From assembly GCA_004835665.1 (NCBI GenBank), contig RBKR01000020.1, forward strand, positions 310,001 through 374,000: a stretch of 64,000 nt of DNA, in the 5' to 3' direction. Shown in pieces: positions 1 through 11,456 of this stretch; the stretch's first letter is position 1, and every line of letters begins with the position of its first letter. The notes under the pieces were generated by a model. It made no database searches. It was not told where the DNA came from and saw only the letters and a list, made by a program, of their open reading frames with translations. Position numbers and translations under genes: made by a program. Origin of the DNA: Phoma sp. XZ068 (lineage: Eukaryota > Ascomycota > Dothideomycetes > Pleosporales > Didymellaceae).

Positions 1-2103
1 ATGCTCCAGTCTCTGACGCGGTCAAAGAACTCCAGCGCAGTTTCAATACTAGCTTTCCATTTCTCGACTTCCTCAGGCTGACTTGCATCGCTGAACAAAG
101 ACACAAGAGGCACCATGCAAGCCTGGAAACAGAACCAGACTGCGTTCCATCCCGAAATCAGATCGGGCATGCAATCTCGGCTAATCTCTTCGATGGTAGT
201 ACTGGCAACCGTACGACACTTTTCGACTGCGATTTTCTCCTCTGCTGTTAAGGAAGCCCAATCGCATCTTCGGAGGGCTGTGGTAAGAAGGACAGGTCGA
301 TGCAGTACAATTCGGATGTTTTGAAAGCGCCACCTCATGATAAGACGCGCTCGGTAGAGGAATTCTGGACATTGCTCCTCATAATTGGACAAGATCGACG
401 GAAGCTCCTCGTACCACTTCATGATCTGCGCATCGTAGGCGGATGTTTCAGCGTGAGGAAGGAGTGGAGATTCCACCAGCCGATCCTGTATTTTGGTAGC
501 AATTGCGCAGAATGTGGACGCATGAGTGAGAGGGAGCAACTTTAGCTGTTCCATGAACTGCGGGCTGTTCGGCATGATAATAGTTGGCACCTAGTCCAAT
601 GTTAGTGTGAATCTAAACTTGCCCAGCGGGAAATACTCACAGCATTTGCTGCTGTCCCAGGCTTCATGACCGTGATTGATGGTCCCATTCTACCCAAAGA
701 CGGCCTGCCGGTTGTTGTAGATGCCCACGCATCAAGACAAAACAAGCTCCACCACATTCGTCGCCTCATCTCAGGTGATATTGCTTCTTCCTCATCCTCT
801 TCAGGTGGTGCTAATTGTCTGCCGGTATCGCTTCGTTCAGAGTATTCACGATGCAGACCTAATGAAGTAGCCATTCGAAGCGTTCCTCCCATCAGCGAAT
901 GTGCTTCATTCGGCCGGTTGAGGTAGTGCATATAATAGCCGCTCATAATTGCTAGTGCTTGCAAAACTTCTATGTTGCCACTGCCGAAAGAGTCAAGGGA
1001 CATGTGTTTCCGTGATCGGGTGAAGTATGTGTAGTGCGCTTGGTTGTCAGCGGTTGATGACGCCAATGAGCCCACGGCAAACACAATGTTCAACAGCGCC
1101 AGCCATTGTGAGTCTATTCGATTCCCGTGGAGGTATGTTGCCCAGAATTTGCGTTCATCGATCAGTGGGAAGAACGGGTGACATCTATCAAAATAGCTTT
1201 CGATAAGGCTTTCTCCCTGTGCTTGCGAAGGTAATGCGAGTGGGTTGTTGTTCATGAGCTCGGGCGGTGGAGAATTTGCTCGGCTAGGTAGTGCTGTTTC
1301 TGCTTGGTTGTTGTGGGTGAGCAGCGGCCGCGCTTGTGGTGCGCAGCGGACAATAACCTTTAATGCTGCAGTGATCGAGGATATTCCAACGTATGATGAC
1401 AGCCTGTCCACAGACATAGAAAGACCGTTGACATCGTCTGATATGCCTTGTACACGGATCTGGTGTTTTCGTGCTTCATCCCAATAAGGGTCCTCTGGTG
1501 GTGCTTGCTCAAGTGCCTCGAGACTGTCAGCACCATCTGAGCCGGTGTGGATCTCAGACATAGCCCGCGCATTTGCTACAGATGGTGATGTTCCTTGGGT
1601 AACTTCAGGAGAGGCTAGAGCTAGTTGCAAGAGTTCTTCACGGGAGAGATTTGCCAGGGTCTCGAGTTGCGCTGCTCCCAAAAGCTTCGTCACAACATTC
1701 CTGTACAGGTCGAGATTACTTGACAACTTGTCAACTAGCCTGCTGCTGATCAGTACGCCTAAATCGAGTGTTGAATCAGAAACTGCTCACTTGCGGCTAG
1801 GCACGACTCGCTGTGCTGGTTTCGAATAGCTGCATGACTTTGTGAATGTTAGCTTATGGGATTACAGGCCCCCTCGTGATTCTAGGGCACGTCAATTTCG
1901 AGGCTTACTTCTGGGTGTTGGTACCATTGGCACTGCCCGCAAGGCTGCGTTCCATCGCAACGTATCTTCCGCCGTCTACATTCAACGCATGCGTTGCTGG
2001 TCGATATCCGCCGAGAACCAGCTGATCGTGTGGGTTTTCCTGCGAAGTCACCTTCGCCTGCGGGCTGTCGCTGCCCCGCAGACGACTGAAACGTGTGGAA
2101 CAT
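1..2103 (-). CDS. Zn2Cys6 (Gal4-type) transcription factor, 3' end cut by window edge
   Basis: Nuclear DNA-binding regulator; target genes unknown. I model exons 2103-1909, 1837-1791, 1739-641 and 590-1 (open at the window edge). The cluster spans the first intron: C39, C42, C49, C55 and C58 are in exon 1 and the sixth Cys (C67) is supplied by exon 2, giving spacing C-x2-C-x6-C-x5-C-x2-C-x8-C. A linker and short coiled stretch follow (SRKLVDKLSS...). The middle homology region is clear, with FDRCHPFFPLIDERKF and RRRMWWSLFCLDAW, and the last visible residues are FFDRVRDWSI, typical of the Gal4-like family. The start is the ATG giving 38 residues before the first Cys. The downstream part is missing, so full length is unknown. 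It lies just downstream of the beta-mannosidase gene on the same strand; a regulatory link is only a guess. Confidence 0.9.
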
Positions 2104-3475
2104 GCTATGAGCTTTCCGTTGTGCAACACATTTGGATCCTTAGAACAGCATGAGTGCAGCAGCCAGTTCCAAAATAAAGGTTGGTAAATGCGCTGTGCAG
2201 AAGTGCAACCTGGAGCTAGAGACCGCCGCGTTCGTACTTAGGCGGGGTTCAGTATGAATGCAGGCGGCCCAGGAACAGTGTATCGGGGTCGCTGCAACGA
2301 AGGGACCGGCAGGGAGAGTGTGATAAGTGGTTAGGAGTATGCTGTCTTGACGTTAAAGTTCGGCTCCACTGTTGTATCGATAATCGGCCCAGTGCACGTT
2401 TCGCTGGCCGCTCATTTTTAGGTCAGCATTACTCGGACCCTGATTAACTTTCTCGTACAGCAAGATTTTCAGACGACGTACACGATTCGCCCCCCGCAAT
2501 ATGACATTCAGGCGAAGCAGCAGGGAAGAGCATGCGGGCTGTGGAGACGGGTGAGCGGAAAGGCAAGCGGAGGCCAAGCGAGATTGAGGGCCGGCTTTTC
2601 AAAGCTCGACAATCTGGCGAGCTGGCGCGTGAAGGGCCGACGCGGCGAGTGTTGCACGTAAAAGTAGTGTCAGATCATGATCCCCGCAATTATCGAGGTG
2701 CCAGTGATCGAATGGTGATGGCGCGAGGTCATGTAAGTCACACTTGTCTGATACCTCGGGATTGGCGATTCCGGCAGCCTTTGGTGGGAGCTGCACCCCA
2801 ACACCGACGAGCAGAGACCGACCCGGTAAAACAGTTGCCCAAGCTACATGGCGGCCAATGACTGTAGTGGCTGGCGTGCTAGAGGGTGGGTGTAAAGCTG
2901 GGGTGCAGCAGCGCAGAACCGTATGATTGGTGGAGTTGTACCAAAGCTCAAGCTGTGCACATTCGGGTGGTCGCTAGTTCCTTCTGTCAGACACCGCGGA
3001 GCGGGACTAGGCCGTGTCGAGACCACCCGACGACTTCGTAGAGAGCTTTTGCTAGCCAACGCATTGCACACTGGAAATTGGTTGAGCAGCCCAGCGACTC
3101 TTACTACCTTGGCCAGGTAAGCAGTCTATATTTGATTAGATATGATCTTCATCAGATAATGCGGCCGAGGACGCGGGCACGCCGTTGTCCGTGATGCAGG
3201 ATCAACCATGATGCATGCGGCAGTGCACAAACTTGAAAATCTCTCTTGAGTGGGGTGCCCGTTGTGGCTCACTATAGCCACCGCCAAAATATCTGTAACG
3301 CGTCTGACGCCTAATGACCTGCTTTGTTGAGGTGATGGATCGAGGATTTCCTTCAATGAAACGCAAGCATGTAAACGCTGTGATTGAAATCCTCAAAACC
3401 TGTATGCATTTATGTTACTATCTTTCAAATCTACATGCAGCTCTTTCATGCCATTTGCTCGATCGCATGCTGAAC
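2104..3475. other. intergenic, promoter of the Gal4-type regulator
   Basis: This holds the 5' flank of the regulator gene and the 3' flank of the beta-mannosidase gene. Short open frames on both strands show no recognisable family or paired splice signals. I see no RNA gene. Confidence 0.6.
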
Positions 3476-6161
3476 TCAGTCCTTGCCCAGATATCTCCAC
3501 TTCAGAGGTTCATCCTGTTTACCCAACCCTCGAACCTTGATGATTTGCTCATCCCCAGGGACCACATCGATTGCACTGTCATGGACAAGGATGCCTGACC
3601 TCTCCTCAAAGACAAGGCCCTTGGTAGGCTTGTTCGCCTTCACCAAGATTGTACTACCCTGAGGGACGACCTCCAGGCCACGGTCCTCGAAGTCGAGGTA
3701 CTTCAGAGGCTGTGGCCAATCGACATCTCTCGACACAACCTCGCCATCCACCCAAATACGCGCTGCGAGCACGTGTGGCTCCTCGTTCACGTTATCGATT
3801 GTGCCTGACAACACGTCTGTCGTGCCATTCTGGACGAGCGTGATATCCTTCTTAACAATCTTGTCCTTGATCTCCTTGCCGGTCTTGATGCTGATGAACC
3901 TGAGTTCAACTGTTGCCTTCACCTCTTCCTGCTTCTGGCACGCAACCCACAGCTCGAAGTCGCTCTTCGGTGGGACTCGTGCGTGGACAACGCTCCAGTC
4001 GAAGTGCGCACGCTTGACAGCAACGGCGATGGGGGCGAGAACACGGCGCATAGCATAGTATGCGGGCTTCTTGCGCTGGAAGTAGTCGACAATGGACCAC
4101 GAGGTCACTGGCCAGCAATCGTTAAGCTGCCATACAAGAGCACCACCGCAGAAACGCTCCTGACCCCACTGTCGCCTCCAGCCTCGGTAGCCGAACATCA
4201 GAGCCTCAGCCTGGGACAGCTGGGTGAGATGAATAAATGCCTGCCGTTTGTCAATACGCGTGATAATGAATCTGAAGCTCCGAAGTCACTCACTTCAAGA
4301 TCTGTCTTGGTACGGAAATTCTCTACAAGGTACGTCGCAATCCTTCGCTCATGACCATCAGCCTTGTTGTGGAAGTCCAACATATGGCTTTGAGGGTACA
4401 GCTGTGTGGGATCTGTGCAGTAGTATCTGATAGTGTCGATGTGAGGGAATGCCTCCATTCCAAATTCGCTGTTGAATCGGCCACCAAGTGTGTCGAAGAT
4501 CTGGTACTTCTCCTGTGTACCATGCCAGACATTCCACTGATGCATATCTCCTACTGTGGTGTTTGAGGTCTTCAACCCGTCACCCCACGGCGAGCCTGGA
4601 TGGTATGGAATGTGTGGGCTCTCAGCAGCAACAGCTTCAGGAAGGATCTTTTTGACACTTGATTAGCTTTGAGGTTCGATTGTTCGGGCCATTTCTGCTT
4701 ACCTTCTCGTAGATGTATCTAGCAGGGAAATCGGTCTTGAGCCAGCTCTCTGGATCCTTGTCCTCGTAGTTGTACGTCAATCCAAATGACTCCTGGACCT
4801 GGTAGTCTTCGTTGTTGCCAGCGTAGATGACGAGTGAAGGATGATGGCGTAATCGAGCTACGTTGGAGTTGCATTCCTCCTTGATTGACTTCAGGATCTC
4901 GGGGAATGCTGGATAGTTACCACAGCCAAACATGAAGTCCTGCCAGACCAGAATACCAAGCTCGTCGCAGAGTTCGTAGAAGATATCTTCCTCCCAAATA
5001 CCTCCACCCCAGACTCTGATCATGACTTGGTATCCGTCAACCATCATCTCGAGCCACTTGCGATATTTCTCTTCTGTGATCCTCGGCGTAAAGTTGTCTG
5101 CTGGAATCCAGTCTGAGCCACCACAGAACACGTCGACGCCGTTGATACGGAAGAAGAACGTCTTTCCAATCTTGTCCGGCTCTTGGACAAGCTCGCCCTT
5201 GCGGAACCCAGTACGACGCGAAATTGAGTGCAGGTCGACTTCGTCTGCCGATACTGTTGCTGTTACTTCGTAAAGAGGCTGCTCGCCGTAGCCGTGCGGG
5301 AACCACAATTTCGGGTTATTCACGTGGAACTCTACCTTAGCCACGCCATCGCTTACGGTCGCAGTCTCTTTGAAGACCTGCTTGTCGCCGTCTTGTACTT
5401 TGAATGTCACGCTCTTCGCCGACGAACCCTCGACGACCGCTGAGATTGTGCCTCGTACTGACTTCAGACTGTCGTCTAGATTATAGTCGACCCGAACGTC
5501 TGCTACACGAGCTTGGTATGTTTCGAGTCGAACTTCGCGCCACGGACCGCATGTGTTCAGAATTGGACCCCAGTCCCAGCCCCAGTGGTACTGCGCTTTC
5601 CTAACTGCGAGTCGCGACATGTCGCCGTTGAAGCCCACCCATGTGTGCTCCGGGTGTGCTTCACGCATCTTGATTGCTTCCAGTCGTGCAGATTTGAAGT
5701 CAATCTCGAGGATATTTTCCGCTTGCGGCTTGAGTTCTCTCGTAACATTGAGGCGGTGCGGAATGAACATGTTGTCGCTTTCGAGAATGACCGTGCCGTT
5801 GAGTTTGACAGTTGCGAATGTGTCGAGGCCATCGAACGCCAGGAAATGAACAGTGTCATGTTTGGCTTCTTCGACTGTAGGCAGTGTGACCTTGTATGTC
5901 CAGGCCTTGTCTGCAACCCACTCTGCCTTCAATTCGTTGAAGCCCAAAAATGGGTCTGGAATTCTGAGTACTGCGTGAGTTATGGGCCTTCAATGAAGCT
6001 GACAATGTAATTGCTCACTTTCCATGCTCGATCAGATCCAGGTGAACGTTGGTGGGGACTGTTTTGACGGAAAGCCAGGCATCTTCGGCTGTGTCATCGG
6101 CTTGCTTGAAAGTCCAGCCGTCAGATAGACGGTGAACTCTCAGAGCTTGAGCATTCGCCAT
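3476..6161 (-). CDS. mndB: GH2 beta-mannosidase B (intracellular)
   Basis: Hydrolyses terminal beta-1,4-mannose from manno-oligosaccharides, the last step of mannan use. Four exons: 6161-6019, 5963-4703, 4647-4294, 4240-3476, giving 840 residues, close to the usual size of about 845 for fungal type B enzymes. There is no signal peptide (starts MANAQALRVHRL), so it should be cytosolic, unlike secreted type A. The GH2 jelly roll is followed by the Ig-like and TIM-barrel domains. Landmarks are HWGWDWGPIL near residue 175, the acid/base Glu in AGNNED (about E433) and the nucleophile Glu in NSEFGMEAFP (about E529); their 96-residue spacing suits the family. All introns are 49-57 bp with clean GT-AG ends. 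The neighbouring Gal4-type regulator on the same strand could control it, but nothing in the sequence proves this. Confidence 0.95.
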
Positions 6162-7106
6162 GTTGTTTGAGCTTCAAGTGTCCGTTGTAGCCGCAGCCGA
6201 GCAGAGCTCAAGTAGCAGCGCTTTTGGACAGTGGGCGGGGTTTATCAAAGGCAGGAGAGCCTTCTTACTCAAATGTTAACAAAGGGCCCTCTGTCCATAT
6301 AATTTTGCCGGTCTCCAAGCGGCACAGACACGGTAGATGCTCGGCCGGATTGACAGATGCTATGTCAAAGTGTTCGGAACCGTTCCATACGCTACGGAGG
6401 CGGACAGGTAGATGTGCGGATGATGCTCTCCGCACTCAATACGGCTAGCGTCCTACGACAGCCTCGGAGAAATAAGCACCATACCTGTAGCGGTCAGCTG
6501 CTTGCACGCCACGCGATGCTCCGGAAGACGGTGGCACCATCAGAATAGGAGCGGGGTTGAGGCCTCCGTGAGCGAGCTAGGCTGTTGAAACCGAATATGT
6601 CAGATATAGAGGTTGGCAACACTTGGAGACATGTGCCGATTGAGCCGGCGTCCACGCCGCGCGGGAGCTACTGCGAGCTTTCCACTTAACGGTCATAACA
6701 CTCTCCCAGGAGTCTGCCTGCATGCTCTCATTGTCATTGAGGTACTACGATCCGGAGTGGCAGGTCCTTCTGTCGGATATGGGGAGCAAAAGATCCGGAA
6801 CAAATCTCGCAACGGTCCAGACTGTATCACGACCGCCTTTACGTACGACACTGATGTCGCTGCACCGTCCAATTGCAAGCGATTAGAGACGCAAATCTGA
6901 GACACGCCTGGATGAACCCTACGCGAAGCATAACAACCGGACTGCACGGGAAGAAGTCCGTCAGGATTCCTGAAGAAATTGGACGCGGAGCAAGAGCATC
7001 AACAACGATCATTCTACGTTCCAAAAAGTATCGAAAGGGTATAGAACTATGCTAACACATATACACCACCAGCTTTACCCGGTGTCCACTGATTTGGGTG
7101 GGTCGC
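6162..7106. other. intergenic, promoter of mndB
   Basis: It contains the upstream region of the beta-mannosidase gene and the 3' flank of the thaumatin-like gene. No conserved coding frame or RNA gene was seen. Confidence 0.6.
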
Positions 7107-8396
7107 TCATCCTCGGAGAGACAACCATCTGGAGAAGAGGCCCGGTGCTTCGTAATCCCTTCTGAACATTTCCTGCCTTCTCTCCATTGTCATTCTTACC
7201 TTCTGGTGGTCGACCTTTCCTTGCTGAGAGAGCTGTTGCATTTCGGCCATGCTCGTGTCTAAAATGTTGGTTGAGCGTGCACCTGGGCAGAACACAACCT
7301 CAAACCCGGCGCCCGAAGGGATGATGAATGTCGAGGTTTGGTCGTCGAACGCTGATCGTGATTAGCTACTTTGGAAGTTACTCCTGATCATGATTTGATC
7401 ATACCGAAGCTGTAAGCGTCTGGACAGATTTCCTTGACGTTCTTCGAATAATCGCCAGGTCGACACTTGCTCGCGGAGTTGTATTCTCCAGTGCAGCAAT
7501 CCTCGGGTCTGTTGTTCTTCGCACAAGCGGAGAAACAAGGATTGAATGATGGTCGCTGGATATTGTCATCCGGATATGGATATACGCCATCGCCAGGCTT
7601 GTCAGGAGGCGACTGCTGCAAATCCCAGGGACACCAACGAGATATCTTTTCCTGGTCTACTTTTGCCTCCCACGGCAGAGGGTACGAAGTGTTTGTGCGC
7701 AAGAAGTTTGGAAACTCTGGGTATGGATCGTAACCTTTGGCTGCCAGAAGGCCGGATGTGCCTTGGCAAGAAGGGTTTGTCAGATTTGGGGGGATGTCGT
7801 CGAGCGTGACATTCTCGAGAGGCTGGAGAACCATGGCAATGGGGAGATTGTAGCCGTCGACTAAAGAGATGTCATAGTAGGTATGTCCGTCTCCGGCGTC
7901 CAGCGTGAATTCGGCAAGCGAAACAGGTACGTCACCCTATAATCAAGTCAGTGCTGATTCTTTGGGTGAGGGTGCTTTGCTGTGTGCTTACACCAACTCG
8001 ACAGTTCAAAAGACCATTACAATCGCCAGAGTAGCAGGCTTTTCCACCTCCACTAGCAGGGCCACTCCCATCGTCGTTGAAGGTGCAATTTGTCCGGCCC
8101 CAAACACGGCCTTGCCAATCTTCTGATACCGTTTGGTTCTTGGTTTCTCCAGGCGAAAGCTTGAAACCGCTTAACGCAGGCCCATTCCCGGTCTGAGTCG
8201 AAATTCCCGGCCATATGTCGTCCGGACAGTTGTTTGTGACCAGCAATGGAGTGATGTCCAACTTTCGTCGATTCAATTTGCGTGGGGCCTTAACAGCCAT
8301 GTGGTGAACTCCAGCAACCGGAGAAGCTTCGCTTAGGAGGAGAAGTGCAGTGCATAGGTACCGACTGGCCCAGCCGATTCTAGAAGGAGACTGCAT
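7107..8396 (-). CDS. secreted thaumatin-like protein (GH64/TLP superfamily)
   Basis: Extracellular Cys-rich beta-sandwich protein; fungal thaumatin-like proteins bind or cleave beta-1,3-glucan or act against competing microbes. Exons 8396-7992, 7936-7405 and 7351-7107 give 393 residues. A signal peptide is visible (basic start, then YLCTALLLLSEASPVAG), followed by a likely propeptide with KLNRRK. The mature domain starts near LLVTNNCPDDIWPGI. TLP landmarks follow in order: SGFKLSPGE, WQGRVWGRTNC, the acidic-cleft block VPVSLAEFTLD, YYDISLVDGYNLPI and near the end CPDAYSFAFDDQTSTF. The last motif is assembled across the second intron, which supports that splice. The tail of about 40 residues after GARSTNILD is Gln/Arg-rich and unlike the domain. 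Enzyme activity cannot be judged from sequence alone. Confidence 0.9.
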
Positions 8397-8853
8397 CGTG
8401 AAGGCGATTGCACAGTGTCGGTAAGTGCAATCACTGCGGCTTCTGTGATGCAAGGAATGGCGAGGTAGGAGATGCAACGTTCCAGGCCAGCTGGGTGTCA
8501 TAAAGATATGTGATGTCAAGGATGCTGACCGACCAGCGCACACAAGAAATCAAGGCACATGGCGAAGGCGAGTCCTGGCGACGATCACTGTCATTGAGAG
8601 GAAGTTAGAGGAAGTTGCACGCTGCAATCACAGTCGGTGACGCAAGAGGTTGTCCAGTTGTCATTGCCGAGCTAGGGTGAGCAAGGCACAACGAGGCTGA
8701 GCGCCAATCAACACCCCTGCCTCTAGTGTAACCCAAACGGCTGTGCAAATAAGCGCCGACATTCAGCCTTCCTCACACAGACAAAAACATACTTAAGTCA
8801 AACGAAGACTTCATTCACCTGCAACCAACGACAACCAGAGCTAAAGAAATGGC
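8397..8853. other. intergenic, promoter of thaumatin-like gene
   Basis: Upstream region of the thaumatin-like gene and 3' flank of the 5S rRNA gene. Nothing else was recognised. Confidence 0.6.
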
Positions 8854-8859
8854 AAAAAA
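8854..8859 (-). terminator. RNA polymerase III T-run terminator of the 5S gene
   Basis: Six consecutive T on the minus strand directly follow the helix I end of the 5S gene. This is the standard Pol III stop signal. Confidence 0.85.
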
Positions 8860-8977
8860 CATACAACAGTGGGTATTCGCTAGTGGTCACCCACCTAACT
8901 ACTAATCCACCGGTACGTTGCTTAAATAGGGCTGAGCGAACGGGAAGCCTTGTTTTCAACGTCCTATGGTCGTATGT
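8859..8977 (-). rRNA. 5S ribosomal RNA, dispersed single gene
   Basis: Component of the large ribosomal subunit, transcribed by Pol III. The minus strand starts ACATACGACCATAGG and ends TGTTGTATGT; these ends pair as helix I. The internal control region is recognisable (TAGTAGTTAGGTGGGTGACC), and the total of 119 nt is the normal length. Compared with the 5S sequences I know from Aspergillus/Neurospora-type fungi, several positions differ, but helices remain paired: CGTTG with CAACG in helix II and TAG with CTA around the helix IV loop. This suggests a functional lineage variant rather than a pseudogene. It stands alone between protein genes, as in other filamentous ascomycetes where 5S genes are scattered outside the rDNA repeat. 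Confidence 0.93.
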
Positions 8978-8999
8978 GGAAGATACAACAAAACATACG

Positions 9000-9008
9000 A
9001 TATATATT
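9000..9008 (-). promoter_or_regulatory. TATA box of the 5S rRNA gene
   Basis: A TATATAT run lies 24-30 nt upstream of the 5S start. Filamentous fungal 5S genes commonly carry a TATA element at this distance, in addition to the internal promoter. Confidence 0.75.
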
Positions 9009-9617
9009 GCAAGATTGGGAGCACACATTCGCTGCCCACCTGATGCTCGCTACATCCAATAGGTTCTGTGGCTACCTACGAAGGACAGCTTTGGTGGTTT
9101 TCCCTGAAAGATTGGTTATGCAGGAAAGCCAGGAGCCGCAGGCGCTCTATCCGACGTTTCCGGTACTTAGCACCAATATTGAACATGACAACATTGTTTT
9201 TGTGAAAAGAGCTTTTCTTCGCTCGTGAATTTGCACTGTTCACCAATGAGATGTTGGCTCGGAGGCCGGAAAGCGCAAGGTTCCAGGGCCCGGATGTCTC
9301 GCCACGCTGTGCTGATCGATCTGCCCGACGCGTCCGATCTTCTTGGCTCTCCTGACAATTATTGACACCCGTTGCTCCCCTTTGCGCAATCTTACGGTAC
9401 TGTTCACCGCAGCATACCTTCGCTGCTTTCCACTCCTTCGATCCCTTTGCTTCTGCAGGCACTGCAACCACTTGCGCCTTGCTTCTGCTGCTGCGCCCTG
9501 TCTGAGCTTGGTGGCAATAATCCCAAAGCATTGATTTCCACCCCGCAAGTCGAGTTGATCTCACAACGCTCCCAACTTGCGACTCCGTGAGCTTCTAGGC
9601 TCCAGCACCTCGACCGC
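9009..9617. other. intergenic, promoter and leader of the fatty acid hydroxylase gene
   Basis: Pyrimidine-rich toward its right end (around 9440-9600), as is common in fungal 5' leaders. No coding sequence was recognised. Confidence 0.5.
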
Positions 9618-10861
9618 ATGTCTACAACCACAACCATGCCCGGCCGTACCCTCCCGACGATTCCGAGCGCCGATGTGCAGGCGCACAACAACGAGAAGTC
9701 CTGCTACGTTACGATTGGCACCAAGGTCTACGATGTTACAGACTTCCTCGACGGCCACCCGGGTGGCGGCGAGCTCATCCTCGAGTACGGCGGCAAGGAT
9801 ATCACGTCTATTCTGAAAGACGAAATCTCCCACGCCCATTCAGATTCCGCGTACGAAATCCTGGACGAGTGCCTGATTGGCTTTGTAGCTGGCGAGGAGA
9901 TCATGGATGCTGCCACCAAGAGCAACAGGCCATATGAGATTGTCCCTCTCCCCCCTTCGGAAGTGGGCAAGATTGAACTTCGGGGCATGGAACAGAACCA
10001 GAAACCCCTCTACGCCGCTACAGGCATGTCCTCCGCTGACGACCTCTCGCGCGAAACCGACCCCAATTTGGATTACAAACAGCACAAGTTCCTCGACCTC
10101 AACAAGCCGCTTCTCATGCAAGTCTGGAATGGCGGGTTTGAGAAGGACTTCTATCTCGAGCAGGTTCACCGACCCCGTCACTACAAGGGAGGCGACTCAG
10201 CCCCACTGTTTGGCAACTTCTTGGAGCCGTTGAGCAAGACACCTTGGTGGGTCGTGCCAACACTCTGGTGGCCTGTGGTCGCAGGTGTGACTTACATTGC
10301 TTCTCGGGGTGACTTGAGTTATCCGGCTCTTGCAGGTTACTGGGTGTTTGGTCTTGGCTTCTGGACGATCATCGAATACGTGTTGCATCGATGCTTGTTC
10401 CATCTTGACGAGTAAGTAAAATTCATCGGTCTATTATGCCCCCCGCTAATAAGGATAGCCATCTCCCCAACAATCGCGCCGCACTCACCTTACATTTCCT
10501 TCTCCACGGTATCCACCACTACCTTCCCATGGACAAATACCGGCTCGTCATGCCTCCCACGCTGTTTGCAGCGCTTGCGGCACCATTCTGGAAGTTTGCA
10601 CATACCGTATTCTTCCACAACTGGTACGCTGCGACAGCCGCGTACTGCGGTGGTGTTTTTGGCTACACCCTTTACGATCTGACCCACTACTTTCTCCACC
10701 ACCAGAAGCTTCCTCCTTGGTACCAGGAGCTCAAGAAGTACCACCTCAAGCACCACTTCGCTGACTACCAAAATGGCTTTGGAGTTACCAGCCGCTTCTG
10801 GGACTGGGTGTTCGGCACTGAGCTGGAGATGGGCCCGCCGAAGGTTATCAAGACTTCGTAG
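9618..10861 (+). CDS. scs7: sphingolipid fatty acid 2-hydroxylase (Scs7/FAH1 type)
   Basis: ER di-iron enzyme that 2-hydroxylates the very long acyl chain of ceramides, using electrons from its fused cytochrome b5 domain. Exons 9618-10411 and 10459-10861 give 398 residues; yeast Scs7 has 384. The N-terminal b5 domain has the heme motif FLDGHPGGGE (H47) and the second heme His near HAHSDSA. The C-terminal desaturase/hydroxylase domain has membrane segments and His boxes: HRCLFHLDDH (completed across the intron), HFLLHGIHHYLPMD, HYFLHH and KKYHLKHHF. The intron of 47 bp is phase 2. An in-frame ATG at residue 7 (MPGRTLPTIP) is an equally plausible start. Confidence 0.96.
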
Positions 10862-11456
10862 ATGGTACTCGACTTGGAGTGATTGTGGACATGATTGTAT
10901 AGACAGCATTGGGTCGGCGTTGTGGTTTGTGTGATTACTTATGACATGCTGGTGGTACGCTCCTGGATTGGAGCTGGTTCTACTTCACGATCACATATAC
11001 CTAATTATTATTAATGTTAATGTGCGTATAAGCGCACGGTATTCGTTTTCAGACAGCCGCCATGACTCAAACTTTTCTCGTCCTAAGTGAAGGTGATGTC
11101 TCCTACGAGTGCCTGCCTGTTTGCTTGAGTGCGCTTTCCAGGTTTTGCCGCCACTAGTGCGAGCGGTCAACTCAAAAACCCAGCCTCTTCCCCTGCACCT
11201 CACTACCAACTGCAGGTTTTGCGCGCACCAACAAGCACAATCCCCCTGCGACAAGACTTCATACGGTCAATTGTCGCTGAAAGTCTGTTTGGAGTACTAG
11301 CTGCCTTCCGCACACGCTCAGTCCGCAATATATATATCTCAGCCTCAAGGCTTACCGCAACCACTTCGTACATCGCACCTCGCCTGTCCTGTGATTCCGT
11401 TCACCACCTACGGACCGACGCAACTTATCGAGAGCTAGGACTCAATCAACACCAGG
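10862..11456. other. intergenic between two head-to-tail genes
   Basis: Contains the 3' flank of the hydroxylase gene and the promoter and leader of the splicing-factor gene. No further gene was seen. Confidence 0.6.
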
